Source of the DNA: Phaseolus vulgaris
Taxonomy: Eukaryota > Streptophyta > Magnoliopsida > Fabales > Fabaceae
Direction: 5' to 3'
DNA: 64,000 nucleotides
Assembly (NCBI RefSeq): GCF_000499845.2
Contig: NC_023759.2
Span: forward strand, 16,776,947-16,840,946
In this document: piece by piece, positions 42,025 to 54,930 of the stretch
How the letters are laid out: every line of letters begins with the position of its first letter
How positions within the stretch are numbered: the first letter of the stretch is position 1
Made by a program: the position numbers and the translations under genes
The notes under the pieces: model-generated
Databases searched by the model: none
What the model was told of the DNA's origin: nothing
Seen by the model: the letters and a program-made list of their open reading frames with translations, nothing else

Positions 42025-44781
42025 AAGATTCTTGGACAAGTTTCACAACCTTTTGATGAAAGTCAAAGGGAAAATATTTTTCATACAAGATGTCTTATTC
42101 AAAACAACATTTGTTCTTTGATAGTGGATGGGGGTAGTTGTGCTAATGTGGCTAGTACAAGAGTAGTAGATAAGCTTGGATTGCCTACTATCTCTCGTAC
42201 AAAGCCCTACAAATTGCAATGGCTTAGTGAAGTAGGCGAAATTATTGTGAATAAGCAAGTCCTCATCCATTTCTCTATTGGAAAATACAAAGATGAGGTA
42301 TTATGTGATGTTGTGCCCATGGAAGCAACACATGTTCTTTTGGGAAGGCCTTGGCAATATGATAGAAAAGTTTTTCATGATGGCTTTACCAACAAACTTT
42401 CTTTTGATTTCCATGGTCACAAGGTTACTTTAAAATCTCTCTCTCCAAGAGAAGTCCATGAGGACCAAATTCTTATGAAGAAAAAGAGGGAGAGTGAAAA
42501 AGAAAAGAGTCCTAAGCCTACGCTTCTTGTGTCTAGGCATGACGTCCAAAGGGATATAGTGGCTCACAATCCTATATTCTTAGCTATCCCTAGACCTCTT
42601 AAGTTAGAACCACTTGTAGATAGTCCTCATTGCTTAGATAATTTGGTAAAGGAATTTCATGATGTGTTTCAAGATCCTCCAAAAGGCCTTCCACCTTTGA
42701 GAGGGATTGAGCACCAAATTGATTTGATTCCAGGATCTTCTTTACCCAATCGTCCGGCCTATAGGACCAATCCAAGTGAAACCAAGGAAATTCGCCAACA
42801 AATTGAGGCTTTGATTGAAAAAGGTTGGGTCCAAGATAGCATGAGCCCTTATGCTATGCCTATTATCCTTATCCCTAAGAAAGATGGCACATGGAGGATG
42901 TGTTCAGATTGTAGGGCTATCAATAACATTACAATTAAGTATAGGCATCTCATACCTAGGCTTGATGATTTGTTGGATGAATTGCATGGTTCCAAAATTT
43001 TTACAAAGATTGATCTTAAAAGCGGCTACAATCAAATCCGTATCAAACCGGGTGATGAATGGAAGACAGCTTTTAAGACCAACTTTGGTTTATATGAGTG
43101 GTTAGTTATGCCCTTTGGTTTAACTAATGCTCCAAGTACTTTCATGCGCCTCATGCATCATGTTCTAAGAGCTTTCATTGGTAAGTTTGTTGTTGTTTAT
43201 TTTGATGATATCCTCATTTATAGCTTATCTTTGAATGACCATAGGATGCATGTTAGACAAGTCTTAGAAACCCTTAGGAAGGAACATTTGTATGCTAACC
43301 TTGCTAAATGTATGTTTTCACTTGATCATATAGAATTCCTAGGGTTTGTTGTGAGTAGTAAAGGGGTCCATGTGGATCAAGCTAAGGTGGTGGCCATTCA
43401 AAATTGGCCTACGCCTACTACTATGAATGAAGTCCGAAGTTTTCATGGACTTGCTTCTTTTTATAGAAGATTTGTACCTAACTTTGGTACAATAGCTGCA
43501 CCTCTCAATGATATAGTGAAAAAGGATGTGGTTTTTCAATGGGGAGAAGCACAACAAAAAGCTTTTGATGTTTTAAAGGAAAAATTGACTAATGCTCCCA
43601 TCTTAGCCCTTCCTAATTTCGCTAAAACATTTGAGATTGAGTGTGATGTTTCAAGTATAGGCATTGAGGTTGTTCTCCTTCAAGAGGGCCACCCCATAGC
43701 TTATTTTAGTGATAAATTAAAGGGGAGTCATCTCAACTATTCCACTTATGATAAAGAATTATATGCACTTGTTAGAGCTTTGTTTACTTGGCAACATTAT
43801 CTTTTTCCTAAAGAGTTTGTGATTCATAGTGATCATGAATCTCTTAAATATTTGAAAAGCCAAAACAAACTTAACAAGAGGCATGTTAAGTGGGTGGAAT
43901 TCCTTGAGCAATTTCCTTATGTGATCAAACATAAGCAAGGCAAAATAAATATTGTGGCTGATGCACTTTCTAGAAGATATGCCTTGCTAAATCTTTTGGG
44001 TTCTCAATATCTTGGCTTTGATCACATTAAGGATCTTTATCATGATGACCTTGATTTTTCTCTTATCTATCAAGAGTGTCTCAAAGGAGGACACAAAGAT
44101 TTTTTTATACAAGATGGCTTTCTTTTTAAAGGAAAACGTCTTTGTGTTCCTCAAAGCTCTATTAGATTATCTCTTGTTAGAGAAGCACATGAGGGAGGTT
44201 TAATGGGTCACTTTGGGGTTGCAAAAACTTTGGATGTATTGCATGAACATTTCTATTGGCCTCATATGCATAAACATGTTCATAGTTTGTGTGATAAATG
44301 CATAGCTTGCCGCAAAGCTAAATCTAGAATGCATCCCCATGGTTTATATACTCCTCTCCCTATCCCTTCAATGCCTTGGGTTGACATATCTATGGATTTC
44401 ATCTTAGGATTACCCAAGACATCAAAGGGAAAGGATTCCATTTTTGTGGTAGTGGATCGTTTTTCCAAGATGGCTCACTTTATTCCTTGCCACAAAGTGG
44501 ATGATGCATGTCATATTGCAAACCTCTTCTTTCAAAAAGTGGTTCGTTTGCATGGGATCCCTAGAACTATTGTGTCCGATAGAGATTCCAAGTTCTTGAG
44601 TCACTTTTGGAAGACCTTGTGGGGAAAGCTTGGTACTAAACTTTTATTTTCTACCACTTGTCACCCACAAACCGATGGTCAAACCGAAGTGGTAAATAGA
44701 ACTTTGGGACAACTATTGCGATGCTTTATAGAGTGTGGGAGAATTTACTACCCCATGTTGAATTTGCTTATAACCGTGTAG
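42025..44781 (+). CDS. CRM element pol: protease, RT, RNase H, integrase (first part)
   Basis: The frame continues the gag frame and is open from the insertion border, so no start codon is needed. Domains: linker with [10 protein letters not shown], protease [12 protein letters not shown] (about 42121), RT with YFDD at 43198-43209 (and [18 protein letters not shown] near 43022), RNase H ([10 protein letters not shown] near 43639; HSDHESLKY), integrase zinc domain ([11 protein letters not shown] near 44290) and core ([26 protein letters not shown]). In RNase H the usual Gly-Ala pair after the first Asp reads EV. The frame is lost near 44727 and hits a stop at 44779-44781. Confidence 0.9.
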   Translation, partial: KILGQVSQPFDESQRENIFHTRCLIQNNICSLIVDGGSCANVASTRVVDKLGLPTISRTKPYKLQWLSEVGEIIVNKQVLIHFSIGKYKDEVLCDVVPMEATHVLLGRPWQYDRKVFHDGFTNKLSFDFHGHKVTLKSLSPREVHEDQILMKKKRESEKEKSPKPTLLVSRHDVQRDIVAHNPIFLAIPRPLKLEPLVDSPHCLDNLVKEFHDVFQDPPKGLPPLRGIEHQIDLIPGSSLPNRPAYRTNPSETKEIRQQIEALIEKGWVQDSMSPYAMPIILIPKKDGTWRMCSDCRAINNITIKYRHLIPRLDDLLDELHGSKIFTKIDLKSGYNQIRIKPGDEWKTAFKTNFGLYEWLVMPFGLTNAPSTFMRLMHHVLRAFIGKFVVVYFDDILIYSLSLNDHRMHVRQVLETLRKEHLYANLAKCMFSLDHIEFLGFVVSSKGVHVDQAKVVAIQNWPTPTTMNEVRSFHGLASFYRRFVPNFGTIAAPLNDIVKKDVVFQWGEAQQKAFDVLKEKLTNAPILALPNFAKTFEIECDVSSIGIEVVLLQEGHPIAYFSDKLKGSHLNYSTYDKELYALVRALFTWQHYLFPKEFVIHSDHESLKYLKSQNKLNKRHVKWVEFLEQFPYVIKHKQGKINIVADALSRRYALLNLLGSQYLGFDHIKDLYHDDLDFSLIYQECLKGGHKDFFIQDGFLFKGKRLCVPQSSIRLSLVREAHEGGLMGHFGVAKTLDVLHEHFYWPHMHKHVHSLCDKCIACRKAKSRMHPHGLYTPLPIPSMPWVDISMDFILGLPKTSKGKDSIFVVVDRFSKMAHFIPCHKVDDACHIANLFFQKVVRLHGIPRTIVSDRDSKFLSHFWKTLWGKLGTKLLFSTTCHPQTDGQTEVVNRTLGQLLRCFIECGRIYYPMLNLLITV

Positions 44782-45443
44782 TAAATTCTACCACCTCACA
44801 TTCTCCTTTTGAGGTTGTCTATGGGTTTAATCCCTTAACACCTCTTGATCTTCTTCCTATTCCCATTCTTGAGGATGTCTTGTGCAAAGATGGGGATGAA
44901 AAGGCTTCTTTTGTGAAAACTTTGCATAAAGACATCAAGATGAGAATCGAGAAGAAGGTTGGCAAGTATGTTGAACTTGCCAATAAAAGGAGAAAAGCAT
45001 TGTTATTTGATGAGAATGATTGGGTTTGGCTTCACTTGAGGAAAGATCGTTTTCCTACTCAAAGGAATTCCAAACTAATGCCTCGTGGTGATGGACCTTT
45101 CCAAGTCCTAAAGAGGATTAATAACAATGCTTATGAGTTAGATATGCCTGATACATACCTTGGTAGTCATACTTTTAATATCAGTGATCTAACTCCTTTT
45201 TCTGTAGGTCTCCAGAATTCGTGGTCGAATTCTCTCCAACTCGGGGAGTATGATGGAGATCAAGATCAAGAAGAAATAGAAGCCAATATTCAAGGACAAG
45301 AAGAGGTAGAGGCCCAAGTTGTAGATGCTCAAAGAGTCATTAGCCCACCTCATAGACTTACAAGGAGCAAGTTCAAGGAATTAGGAAATAGTGGAAGGTT
45401 GTTTTCTCTTTTTATAATATCTTTTGTTTCAAAAGGTGCTTAG
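44727..45443 (+). CDS. CRM element integrase C-terminal part with LTR-encoded tail
   Basis: It continues integrase one frame over: [40 protein letters not shown], then the basic [19 protein letters not shown] helix and the SH3-like end ([30 protein letters not shown]). No chromodomain follows. The frame passes the polypurine tract (45241-45250), enters the 3' LTR at 45251 and ends 193 bases inside it with [15 protein letters not shown]. The listed methionine is not a natural start. A short deletion near 44727 caused the frameshift. Confidence 0.88.
   Translation, partial: YRVWENLLPHVEFAYNRVVNSTTSHSPFEVVYGFNPLTPLDLLPIPILEDVLCKDGDEKASFVKTLHKDIKMRIEKKVGKYVELANKRRKALLFDENDWVWLHLRKDRFPTQRNSKLMPRGDGPFQVLKRINNNAYELDMPDTYLGSHTFNISDLTPFSVGLQNSWSNSLQLGEYDGDQDQEEIEANIQGQEEVEAQVVDAQRVISPPHRLTRSKFKELGNSGRLFSLFIISFVSKGA
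45241..45250 (+). promoter_or_regulatory. Polypurine tract of the CRM element
   Basis: TCGGGGAGTA lies directly before the 3' LTR and is also read as protein (LGEY) in pol. Confidence 0.75.
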
Positions 45444-46238
45444 AGGGAAACATTAGACACCACTTTTGTAAAAGCATCTTTAGGCTTTAGTTTGGGGAGT
45501 GAGCTTAGTAGGGGGTGTGAGCTTGGGAGTGAGCTTAGTAGGGGGCGTGAGGTAGGAGTCTTTTAGGTAGCTTATAGAATAAGCTTTGTAAATGACCGAC
45601 CCTTGCTCCTATAAAAGGAGGGCTTAGGTCCTTCATAATTCAGATTTGAGAAATTGATATAGCAAAACTCTCCCAAATTGGTGATAGAGTGTGTGAGAAC
45701 TTGTCTTCTCCTCTTCCTTGTCTCATCTTGAGTGCCTTGGTTCTCTCAAGTGGCGGCATTGCTCACTTATCTTGGAGCCTTCACACTTCAAGTGGCGTGA
45801 CCATCAACCAAGCTTTTCATTCTCATAAGTTCCTCTCTTCTTCATCTTTTCATTTCATTTCCATTTTCATACAAATTCAAAAACATATCTAGGTTCCTTC
45901 TTTTCGGTGTTTTTGAGTTCAAATTCATATAGTGTTCGGTTCTTGCTCTCTTTTGCTGGATTCAAGTGTTTCTTCTTCATTTTCCCTTAATTTGTTCGGT
46001 GCAATTCAGTTTTCAAGCTTTTTAATTGGTGCTTTTGTTTTCTTAACTCTTTTAATCGGTTCAATTGGCAAGAAATGGATCTTCCATGTGAGTTTGGTGT
46101 TTGGTGCAAGTTTTGGTGAGTTCTTGAATCATAAAACATTGATCCAATTCTATTAAAAGTGCCTATTCATTCTCCAACTCAAGTTGATTCCGTAAAATGT
46201 CAAAGAATCATCTATACCTTGCTAGTGGAATCATATCA
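45251..46238 (+). repeat. 3' LTR of the CRM element
   Basis: 988 bases. It differs from the 5' LTR by a few substitutions and by a 30-base tandem duplication of GTGAGCTTAGTAGGGGG-type sequence near 45500-45545. TATA box at 45610-45616. Confidence 0.92.
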
Positions 46239-46390
46239 ACCTTTTACTTTGTTTTGTGGTTTGTTTTATTTAATCTGTGATGATCGTGCTATTTACACGG
46301 GAGCAAATAAGATTGCAGGTGAAAAAGCTCCTCAGTGAATGACCATATTAAAGGATACAGATACCAGAGTTATAGAAGGATCATAATATT

Positions 46391-46490
46391 AATTGGGTGT
46401 ATTTTCTAATTATCAGTTGTTTCTCTTTATAGAGGAGAATAATTGGGTATCTTTTCTAATTATCAGTTGTTTCTCTTTATAGAGGTGAAT
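46391..46490. repeat. 50-bp tandem duplication
   Basis: Two adjacent 50-base copies (46391-46440, 46441-46490), both starting AATTGGGT and differing at only a few bases. Confidence 0.9.
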
Positions 46491-47642
46491 AACCTTTATT
46501 TTGTCTTTGTGTGTTATGATTCTAGTATTTAATTATTGATTCTTTCCCTCTTTAGTTAAACCTAGAATGAGTGTACTACTTGTATATATTCAGACCATTT
46601 GTTTTGATTTCAAGAACAAGAAAGAAGAGATATTCATTCTCATATCCTTTGTCTTCCTTTTACTCTTTTGTTCATCTTTGTTCTCTTTTATTCATCTCTG
46701 TTCTATTTCATAATAGAACAGATGATGAGATGTTTTTCTTTTAAATGTTTTGTTTCTAATACTTTTGTGTATATTTAAATCCTTATGAAGAGGGATATCT
46801 TTTTTTATATACAATTACGAGATAGTTGTATATATTCAAAAAGTTAATTATTGTTTGTTTTACTTTTATTTTATTATATATAAATAAAAATTAGGGATGC
46901 ATAATTTTATCATTGATTTTATTTTTAAAATACAAAGAATAAATAGATGAATGGATGTTTAAATATTTTTAAACTCAACAACTTTAGTGATGTGAATTTT
47001 TTATTAACAAAGTATTTTTTTTTATGTAGATCTCAAGTTTCTTAAAATTTAAATTGGTTATTTATATAAAAACTTTCTTCAATTCCAAAGAAGAATTCAT
47101 GTTTGTAAAAGTCAAATTAAAATAATATTTTACTGATAAGAAATTCTTAAAAAAACCTTTATTTTATTATACTACATATACCTAAGCGTGTTACTAGAAT
47201 TGATCACTTAATCTTCTCCTAAACATTTAAGAAGTTATCAAGTTTCACATGGTAAGAATTATTAAAATCAATTCAATTTTTTGAGGAATGAAAACTATTT
47301 TTTATTAACACTAAAATTAAAATTTGGCAATTAAAAATCTAACTATAAATAAGCAAAACTTCTATTTAAATTGATCACTTCTATTAACTATTGTGTAAAG
47401 ACATGGTGTAAGGTCAGTTCTTGGAACTTGTCCTTTTCACCACTCTCCTTTTTCCTTTTCATGCTCTCTTTTTGTTGTTAAACTTCTTATTTTCACTCAA
47501 ATGTCCATCCATGTGAGCTTTCCATTTTCCATCTACCAACTGCACCATGTATTTCGAAGACAAGTCACAAAGTCAATAATTTACTCTAATATATGAAAGA
47601 AGCATATACCAAAAAAACAATGATTAAAAACAACAATATACT

Positions 47643-47681
47643 ATTATTATTATTATTATTATTATTTTTGTTGTTGTTGTT
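47643..47681. repeat. (ATT)n then (TTG)n microsatellite
   Basis: About eight ATT/TTA units followed by about four TTG units. Confidence 0.9.
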
Positions 47682-49094
47682 AAATTAAAACTGGCCAAGA
47701 AACACTGAGTTGGCATTAATTTATTTTCCACGTTTGCCATATTTGACTTGGCAGGTATGTGTACGGACTCCAACTTTTAAATTTTGTTTTTAGTGGCTAC
47801 ATATGTTCTAAATTAATAAAAGAATCCACTATATGAGCAGATTCTCGTTAGGAGAAAAAAAGAAGTAAAATGATAAAGTGAGAATCACAAACTGGGTTTC
47901 GAGCGCCATCAATTAGTTCAACGGGTCAATTTTTTTAATTTCTCAATCTGTAATCTGTATTCGTTCCATCCATTTAACTCATCAATATGGATAAAACAGG
48001 TTAGGCCACCATTCATTATTTCTTATAAAAATTTTATGTATTTTTATATAAACCTTTATTTATATTATTTTTTTATACATAATTTAATTTATTAAAGTAT
48101 TATTAATATTTATTTTATTTTATTAAATATTAATTTTTTTATTAAAATATGATTTTTTATTAAAATATTAATTTTTATTAAAATATTAAAATTTGATTTA
48201 AATTTATTGTTTTTCTTATATTTTTATTGTTGAAAAATAATTATTATAACTAAATAGATCTAAGATAGAAAAAAAGAAAGTTAAAAAAAATATTGGAAGT
48301 GATGGATCAACTTATTAAACTCTCAATCCACATTATAAAAAATATATTATCAATTTGAACTTATATAAGTGCACTTCATTTTTAACGAACCAATAACGAA
48401 GTAAAAAAAAATGACCCGTTTTGTCATCTTATAACAAAGTGATAAAAGTAACCATTGTTATGAAAGGAAGAAAGAAGATAACTAAAGAGGGAAACCAAAT
48501 TACAAAGACATTTATAATAATCTTGGCAACGTGCTCCTGATTTACGATATCTCACTCGTTTATACAAAGATATTTTTTAAAGCAACAAATTCCTATTATA
48601 GTAACGTAACAAACAACTTGTAAGCGTCTATATATTTTATATTTAAAATAAGTCTGATTAAATCCTTGTTATCGGAGCTCTAAATATTTAACATGTAAAT
48701 ATCTTCTATTTGATTAAGTTTTATTTAAGATTTTTTAGGAAAAATTAAAAAATACAACAAATTTTCTTAAATAAATTATAACAGTATAAATAAATAAATA
48801 AAAAAGAATAATGAATGTTGTATTACGATTTGAAAATGATAGTCAAATGAAAAAAAAATCTTTGAAAAATAGGATAGTTAAAAGAATAATAAATGAAGTA
48901 TTTATGTATGGAGTCACAAATATTAATGAATTTAAATCAGAAATAAATAAATAAAATCTCTCTCTGAAAATAAAGGCAACATAATGAATAAATAATTATC
49001 ATAATGCACATTTTAATTTAAATGGCATATAAGAGTCAACTGATGAAGGCAGATACGATGTTTGAGAGTGCTCTCCATATAGTCTGATGGTAAT

Positions 49095-50585
49095 ATGGGA
49101 GCATTCATGATCCTCCTTTCCTTGCAGCCCTTCTTCCTCCTCATCCTCTTCTACATAGCACTGGTAGAATTCCGGCGACGGAATAAATTTTCCGGCACAG
49201 GTCCGGCTACCTATCCCCTCATCGGATGCCTCATATCCTTCTACAAGAACAAGCACCGTTTGCTAGATTGGTACACTGAGTTACTAGCTCAGTCTCCCAC
49301 CAACACCATAGTGGTTCAAAGGCTTGGTGCACGTAGAACCATTGTCACTGCAAACCCTCAAAATGTTGAGTACATACTCAAGACAAACTTCAACAACTTC
49401 CCCAAAGGCAAGCCCTTCACTGAGATCCTAGGTGATTTCCTTGGCCAAGGAATTTTCAACGTGGATGGTGAGCTGTGGCTTACACAGCGCAGATTTGCGA
49501 GCCATGAGTTCTCTACCAAGTCCTTGAGGGAGTTTTTCATGCACACGTTGGAGAGGGAAGTGTGTGAGAGGCTTTTGCCCGTGCTTGAGGCACTGTCTGA
49601 TGAGAACAAGGTGGTTGACTTGCAGGAGTTGCTTAGCAGGTTCTCATTTAATGTGATCTGCAAGTTCACACTGGGGACTAATAGGTGCTGCTTGGACCCT
49701 GCCGTCCCTACTTGTTCCCTTGCAAAGGCTTTTGATGTGGCTGCAGAGGTGTCTGCCAGGCGTGGGGCAGCACCTTTGTTCATGATCTGGAGGGTGAAGA
49801 GATGGCTCGGTGCTGGATCTGAAGGATTGCTTAAAAAGGCTGTTGGGGAGGTTCAGACTCATGTCATGAGAATGATTCAGGAGAGGAAGGAGAAGATAGA
49901 GGAGGGTGAGGAAAATGGTGGTGTTGAAGATCTCTTGTCAAGGCTTTTATGTGCAGGTCACGAGGAGGAGTTGATTAAAGACATGGTGATAAGTTTCATT
50001 ATGGCAGGGAGGGACACTACTTCAGCAGCTATGACATGGTTCTTCTGGATACTGTCACATTATTCCCACATGGAGAAGCAGATAGTGGAAGAGGCAAAAG
50101 GGGTGTTGGATTACGAATCGGTGAAGAATTTGAGTTTCTTGAAGGCATGTTTGTGCGAGTCTGTGAGGTTGTATCCCCCAGTGGCATGGGACTCCAAGCA
50201 TGCCAGTGGAGATGATCTGTTGCCAGATGGCACTGTGGTGAAGGCAGGAGATAGGGTAACATATTTTCCCTATGGAATGGGGAGAATGGAATCTTTGTGG
50301 GGGAAGGATTGGTTTGAATTTAGACCAGATCGATGGTTTGTGGAACCAGGAAACAGTGAGGGAATAATGTTGAGTGAGGTTTCTCCTTTCATATTTCCAG
50401 TTTTTCAGGCTGGTCCAAGGGTGTGTCTTGGCAAGGAAATGGCCTTCATTCATATGAAGTATGTGGTTGCTTCAATTCTGAGCCGATTCAAGTTTAGAAT
50501 TATTGGTCCAGAGAGGCCTATATTCGTGCCACTGCTCACAGCACACATGGCTGGCGGCCTAAGAGTATTGGTTTGTAAAAGGTAA
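49095..50585 (+). CDS. CYP94B: Cytochrome P450 of the CYP94 family (CYP94B-like)
   Basis: A 496-residue intact, intronless P450. An N-terminal membrane anchor (residues ~5-25) is followed by a basic stretch and the proline-containing hinge (GPATYPLIG). The I-helix oxygen motif AGRDTT is at 304-309, ExxR at 355-358 (ESVR) and the heme loop FQAGPRVCLG has the axial cysteine at 444. Text such as FPKGKPFTEILGDFLG and LLTAHMAGGLRV fits the CYP94 family, which oxidises the omega end of fatty acids and, in CYP94B, the 12-position of jasmonoyl-isoleucine, ending the jasmonate signal at the ER. CYP94B is my closest match, but CYP94D or A is not excluded, and the substrate is inferred. The downstream neighbour is convergent. 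Confidence 0.9.
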   Translation: MGAFMILLSLQPFFLLILFYIALVEFRRRNKFSGTGPATYPLIGCLISFYKNKHRLLDWYTELLAQSPTNTIVVQRLGARRTIVTANPQNVEYILKTNFNNFPKGKPFTEILGDFLGQGIFNVDGELWLTQRRFASHEFSTKSLREFFMHTLEREVCERLLPVLEALSDENKVVDLQELLSRFSFNVICKFTLGTNRCCLDPAVPTCSLAKAFDVAAEVSARRGAAPLFMIWRVKRWLGAGSEGLLKKAVGEVQTHVMRMIQERKEKIEEGEENGGVEDLLSRLLCAGHEEELIKDMVISFIMAGRDTTSAAMTWFFWILSHYSHMEKQIVEEAKGVLDYESVKNLSFLKACLCESVRLYPPVAWDSKHASGDDLLPDGTVVKAGDRVTYFPYGMGRMESLWGKDWFEFRPDRWFVEPGNSEGIMLSEVSPFIFPVFQAGPRVCLGKEMAFIHMKYVVASILSRFKFRIIGPERPIFVPLLTAHMAGGLRVLVCKR

Positions 50586-53500
50586 AAGTTCAGTGATTCA
50601 ATCATATTTTTAAATTCCATTCAGTCAATCGCACTCATTAATTACATATATTTTTATCCACACACTTCATTGTGTACTCCCTTTCCTCTTCTCATATTCA
50701 GTGTACTAATTAAATATTCTTACTACATCCCTCGTCAAAATACGTTTAACTTTATTTTTACCTTTTCTGTTTTCCAAAAACTGTATAGCAAATACTGAAA
50801 GTAATAGAATCGTATTGTTGCTTACTTTACTCACTACAGACAGCGTTAACTTGTGACTTCTTTCTGTTTTTTGGGCAAAGAGAATGACAATGAAGTATTA
50901 TTCTGCACACGTGTTCACCAGCCTAACCTTTGTCATTTTACATCTTCTTCATCATCATCAGTGTGAACTCAATTCCTGCAAAACGTGCTTTGTTTTTTAT
51001 TTGCCTAAATTTCTTTGAAAGCTGGTCAGAATATTGCACATGCTCAAACTAATTGATTATTATTTCAAGGTATGGTCTATTAAAGAACCACGTAAGATGA
51101 TTTTGACTAACTTATCTTGTTACTGTACGGTGAGACTAAAGCACTCTTTTAATTTTCTTGAGCACGTTGCTTGATGTATACAATTCATAGGTAGAGAATC
51201 TGAGTGATATTAATGGTGGCTAAACTAAATCTTGAATGATTTGTTTTTAAGTTTTGTTCCAATAACTGGTGAGACAGGCCTTTTCAAAAGTAGACTTCCA
51301 AATTGCTTGGATGCAAAAACTTCAGCCGAGGAAATAGATTTCAGTGAAATTCTTATGTCAAAGACAATTTAGAATTAATTGAGATGAATATATATTTTTC
51401 CAATCTATTGATTATGCATGCAACATGGTGCATGCCCGAAGACTAGATTGCTGCATACCCTCCATTGTCAAATTATAAATTCTGTAACTTATATTAAAAC
51501 TATGGAAGATAGAGAACAATTAGCCTGGTAAAGAAAATTATCAAGTAAAAGCAGAGTGAGTCATGAGAAGAAGAAAAAATAAGTACAGTGTATTTAAATT
51601 AAGAATGCAGGCACTAAATAACAGTAGTTTTATGGAAGCTAAGATATAGACGGTTGAATTTCTTTGAATAATTTAAGCATATGACTCTTCATTTTACTCA
51701 CATTTTTTGGAAGGGGAATTAGTGTGGTGACAAGTTTTCTGACTTTGGTTCCAGATTTCAAAGTTTCTCCTAGTGGGATAATGTATCCGATTTCTTAAAT
51801 GGTGTATTATTTAGAGATAGATTTTCTCTATCACAGTATTGTTTTTTAGTAGGTTTTGGCCTAATCCTCCACTTGCTCGTATGACACTTTTATTTGTTTT
51901 TACGGTACTTGAGATGCTACAAATGATTGTTTTATTTGGGATGACAGATAAAATAGTGATATTCTTTAGAACTAAAATATTTTCATAAAAAAAAAATAAC
52001 AAGCCAAATAATATGTATAGGGAAAAATGTTGATACATTTCGCTAAGTAGGGAAAAAATGTTGATACCTTCTGCTAAGTTGCAAATGATATTTATTCCCC
52101 CCTGATACCTTGGATACCCCTTGTCTCCACCTCTCTTACCTACAATCCTAGCACTTGTCTCTCTATGTCATGTACAAAAAGGTTAGGCACATGAAAGAGT
52201 ATGTAGAAGAAGATGGGAATCATAATCTGTACCTGAAGTCTCATGCTTCTTCATCAAGCTTTTAGGGAATCTATTAAAACAAATCAAGCTTTTAGGGACC
52301 ATTTGTAGATATTTGTAGCCCCACTATAACATTTAGCCAGCTTGTATAATAACATAGTATTGCAGAAAAACCATTCTTGCACACCGTTTGGGAGGAGACA
52401 CATTTAGAGAGAGGAAAACAAGTAATTGATATGATAAATGATGTGATGTAAGGAAGAAAGATAGAGAAAATAAGAGATACAAATGAAGTAAAAATCAAGC
52501 ATGAAAACACAAGTTTATGTGTTCGAGGCACAATATCCTAAAGTCAGAAAGATAAAAAAAACTATTCTTGTCAGCAAAAACACCCGTACTTAGAAAAAAA
52601 ACAGCACTCAATCAACAAACTTTTTATCAGATCTAAAACTAGGAAGTCATTTTCATAATAGTAGACTTTCTTAGAATTTTTCTTTAGTCTTAAGACCGAA
52701 AGAAATATATAGAGTTTATCTCATGCGAATTTATGAAACCGGATATTGACTGGAGATTTATCAAATAAGGAATAATTGTTAAAATGAACTCTAATATCTT
52801 AAAAAGTTATATTTTAGATTTAATTCGATCTTAAAATACATTTCCTTATGTGTTGGACTAGAAAGCTCAAGCTTCCCAATACATCATTAACACAATACGA
52901 AAACAATTTATAGGAAGCAGGATTAGCTAGCTAAAAGGACTTCGGCAATTAGAATGCACAGCGACCATTTCATAGCTACATATTAACTTACTGGTAAGAA
53001 ATATTCCTCGTGCTGAAAATTCATCATTGCATTTCAACTAGCAAAGATGAAACCGCCAATGTTTTCCCTTCCGGACTGAAACCATAACCAATTATCCAAG
53101 GTTTTAAAAAATAGTCTCCAACCACAATTTTGTCAGCAATATCAAGATTATTAGGTTTCTTTATTACTACAATTATGATGGTACTAGTCGCAACTACCAT
53201 TGTAACTTGCAACCAGTAGCTAGCTACCCATTAAATAAAGACTGGCATAGACCAAAATATGGAACGTGACAAAAAACAGAGAATAAAAACAAACAGAAAA
53301 TTGAAACCATTTTTAACAACTGTACGCAGAATTGGGTCGGGTTGCTGTAACGCTGACATGAAGGTTTTCCTACCCTTCATTTTGCAATTGGGCAGAGTAA
53401 CAAAACTTGACACTTTACAGTGGACAAATAGAAGCAGGTTTCTTCAAAGGGTAGTAGAGATCATATGACCATTTCAGTCACAATTCTTGGCTTGTTTGGA

Positions 53501-54454
53501 TACCACTAGTTTCATTTCATAATGGGTAGAGAGTATAAGAAAAATGTTAGGAACACACTCATTTTCATTGGTTGAAATGTATTTATAATGAGCTTCACAA
53601 TAAAAGAAGTACCAATATCATCCCACTGGGCATCTATCCCAAATCCCAAATCAAGTTTCTCAAGAAGCCTAAGGAAGCAAATGCATACATCACAAATATG
53701 ACAAGACTTTTAATCAAGAAAGTTAAAGAAACGTGAAGACAGAGGGAAAACGATACCTATAGTACGAAGGATGCGCAAATTGAATAGGATTATAGGATGT
53801 GTGCTGAGAAGAACGCGAGAAGACGGACGTCTATACGTGCTTTGTCTTTGCCTCATTTACATTAGTCTCTCACTACCCCTTTACTTTCGTGTAACATAAA
53901 AAGTTCCAACCCACGTGCCATTGGCCACTTTAGTCCCAAAACGAGGGAGCAGAACAGAACATCACATGAATTTTAATGTAGAGCTAACGTGGATTCACAA
54001 TTTTCTGTTTGTCTTTATCAATTATAATTTAATCCAATGAAAAAAAAATTATCGTTAAGCTCAATGCTAACACTGATTACACGCATATTTGGATTAAACA
54101 TTAAACACTGACATAGGATACGTTGGAACTAGGAGTAAAGAGTTGTTAGTTAATTTTTACTCTAATAAAATTAAGCAACATATACACGAAGAAACAGTCA
54201 TTCCTTTTTATCTTATCCCCCATAAGACAACTTAAGTCTGAAATTAATTGCTGTACACCTATCAAGTCAAGAACATTGCCTCCACTTTAGTAACATATGA
54301 ACTGCAAGGCAAGTTGCAGCACTGAAACTACTAATAAGTAACTATCAACTTAAACAATCAGAGCTTCCACGGGCTCAAACGAGCCATGTACAATGATCAG
54401 CACGAAAGACTAGCTACATCTAAAATTCCCAGAATAAACTTAGAACTCCAGGCA
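50586..54454. other. Intergenic DNA between two convergent genes
   Basis: I see no domain, RNA gene or transposon end in this 3.9 kb. It must hold both 3' untranslated regions. Small open frames are short and without signals. Confidence 0.5.
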
Positions 54455-54527
54455 TCATGAGCTCCCTGGGGCATTGCTTCCTGCTGCTGGTTTGCGATTC
54501 AAATAGCGAACAATAGCATCCTCAACC
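54455..54527 (-). CDS. SWP73/BAF60-type SWI/SNF subunit, last exon
   Basis: The last exon begins after the acceptor (..TTGAACAG, complement of 54528-54530) and encodes VEDAIVRYLNRKPAAGSNAP plus GSS, with TGA at 54455-54457. The codon for tryptophan is split by the intron (TG|G). This end is typical of plant SWP73 proteins. Confidence 0.85.
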
Positions 54528-54930
54528 CTGTTCAAGTTTTCAAGCAAGGTTATAAGCATAACATTTAGCAGTGGCCACACTCATAGAAAACAAGAACATG
54601 AGCCTTTTTCAAGTTTAATCATCCCAGGCACATGACCAAAATGTAAAAAAGTATATCATGCTCTTTTCAGTCATTTGAATTGAAACAAAATCATATACAG
54701 GGTCAAGGAAAGTGCACGTATCCAACTAAAATGCAATTCCAATTATATCATGCATCATCATCACCTTTTCTAAGGCAATTTATTGAAAGGAGCTATCAAT
54801 AAAGAAATTTTAGACCTGGATTTAAATCATGTTGACTAAGCTAATGATCATCCATAAAAAACTGGTGACATGTTACAACAACTAAATGAAACAAACGAAA
54901 TGAAAGAATAGAGGACAATGGTAAGCTTAC
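54528..54930 (-). other. Intron of the SWP73-type gene
   Basis: 403 bases, donor ATG|GTAAGC and acceptor CAG|G. Without splicing the first exon would run into a stop directly after the W codon. Confidence 0.85.

Larger units (their letters stand above)
33886..46238 (+). mobile_element. Full-length CRM-clade Ty3/gypsy retrotransposon, TSD ACCTT
   Basis: The LTRs at 33886-34843 and 45251-46238 both begin TGATGGAGATC and end CATATCA. ACCTT flanks at 33881-33885 and 46239-46243. The PBS, gag, PR-RT-RNase H-integrase order and polypurine tract are all present. The RT/RNase H text ([23 protein letters not shown]) is that of the CRM (centromeric retrotransposon) clade as I know it. The clade call is from memory; centromeric location is not shown. 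The element is split by a reversed relative at 37278-42019 and has one frameshift near 44727-44780. Confidence 0.92.
46244..49094. other. AT-rich intergenic DNA upstream of the P450 gene
   Basis: No gene or domain is seen. It holds a 50-bp tandem duplication (46391-46490) and a microsatellite (47643-47681). A TATA-like ATATAAG lies at 49026-49032, about 65 bases before the P450 ATG. Confidence 0.5.

Noticed and set aside
50586..54454. A possible small gene on either strand
   Set aside because: Only short frames without signals; none overlaps a recognisable domain or splice pattern.
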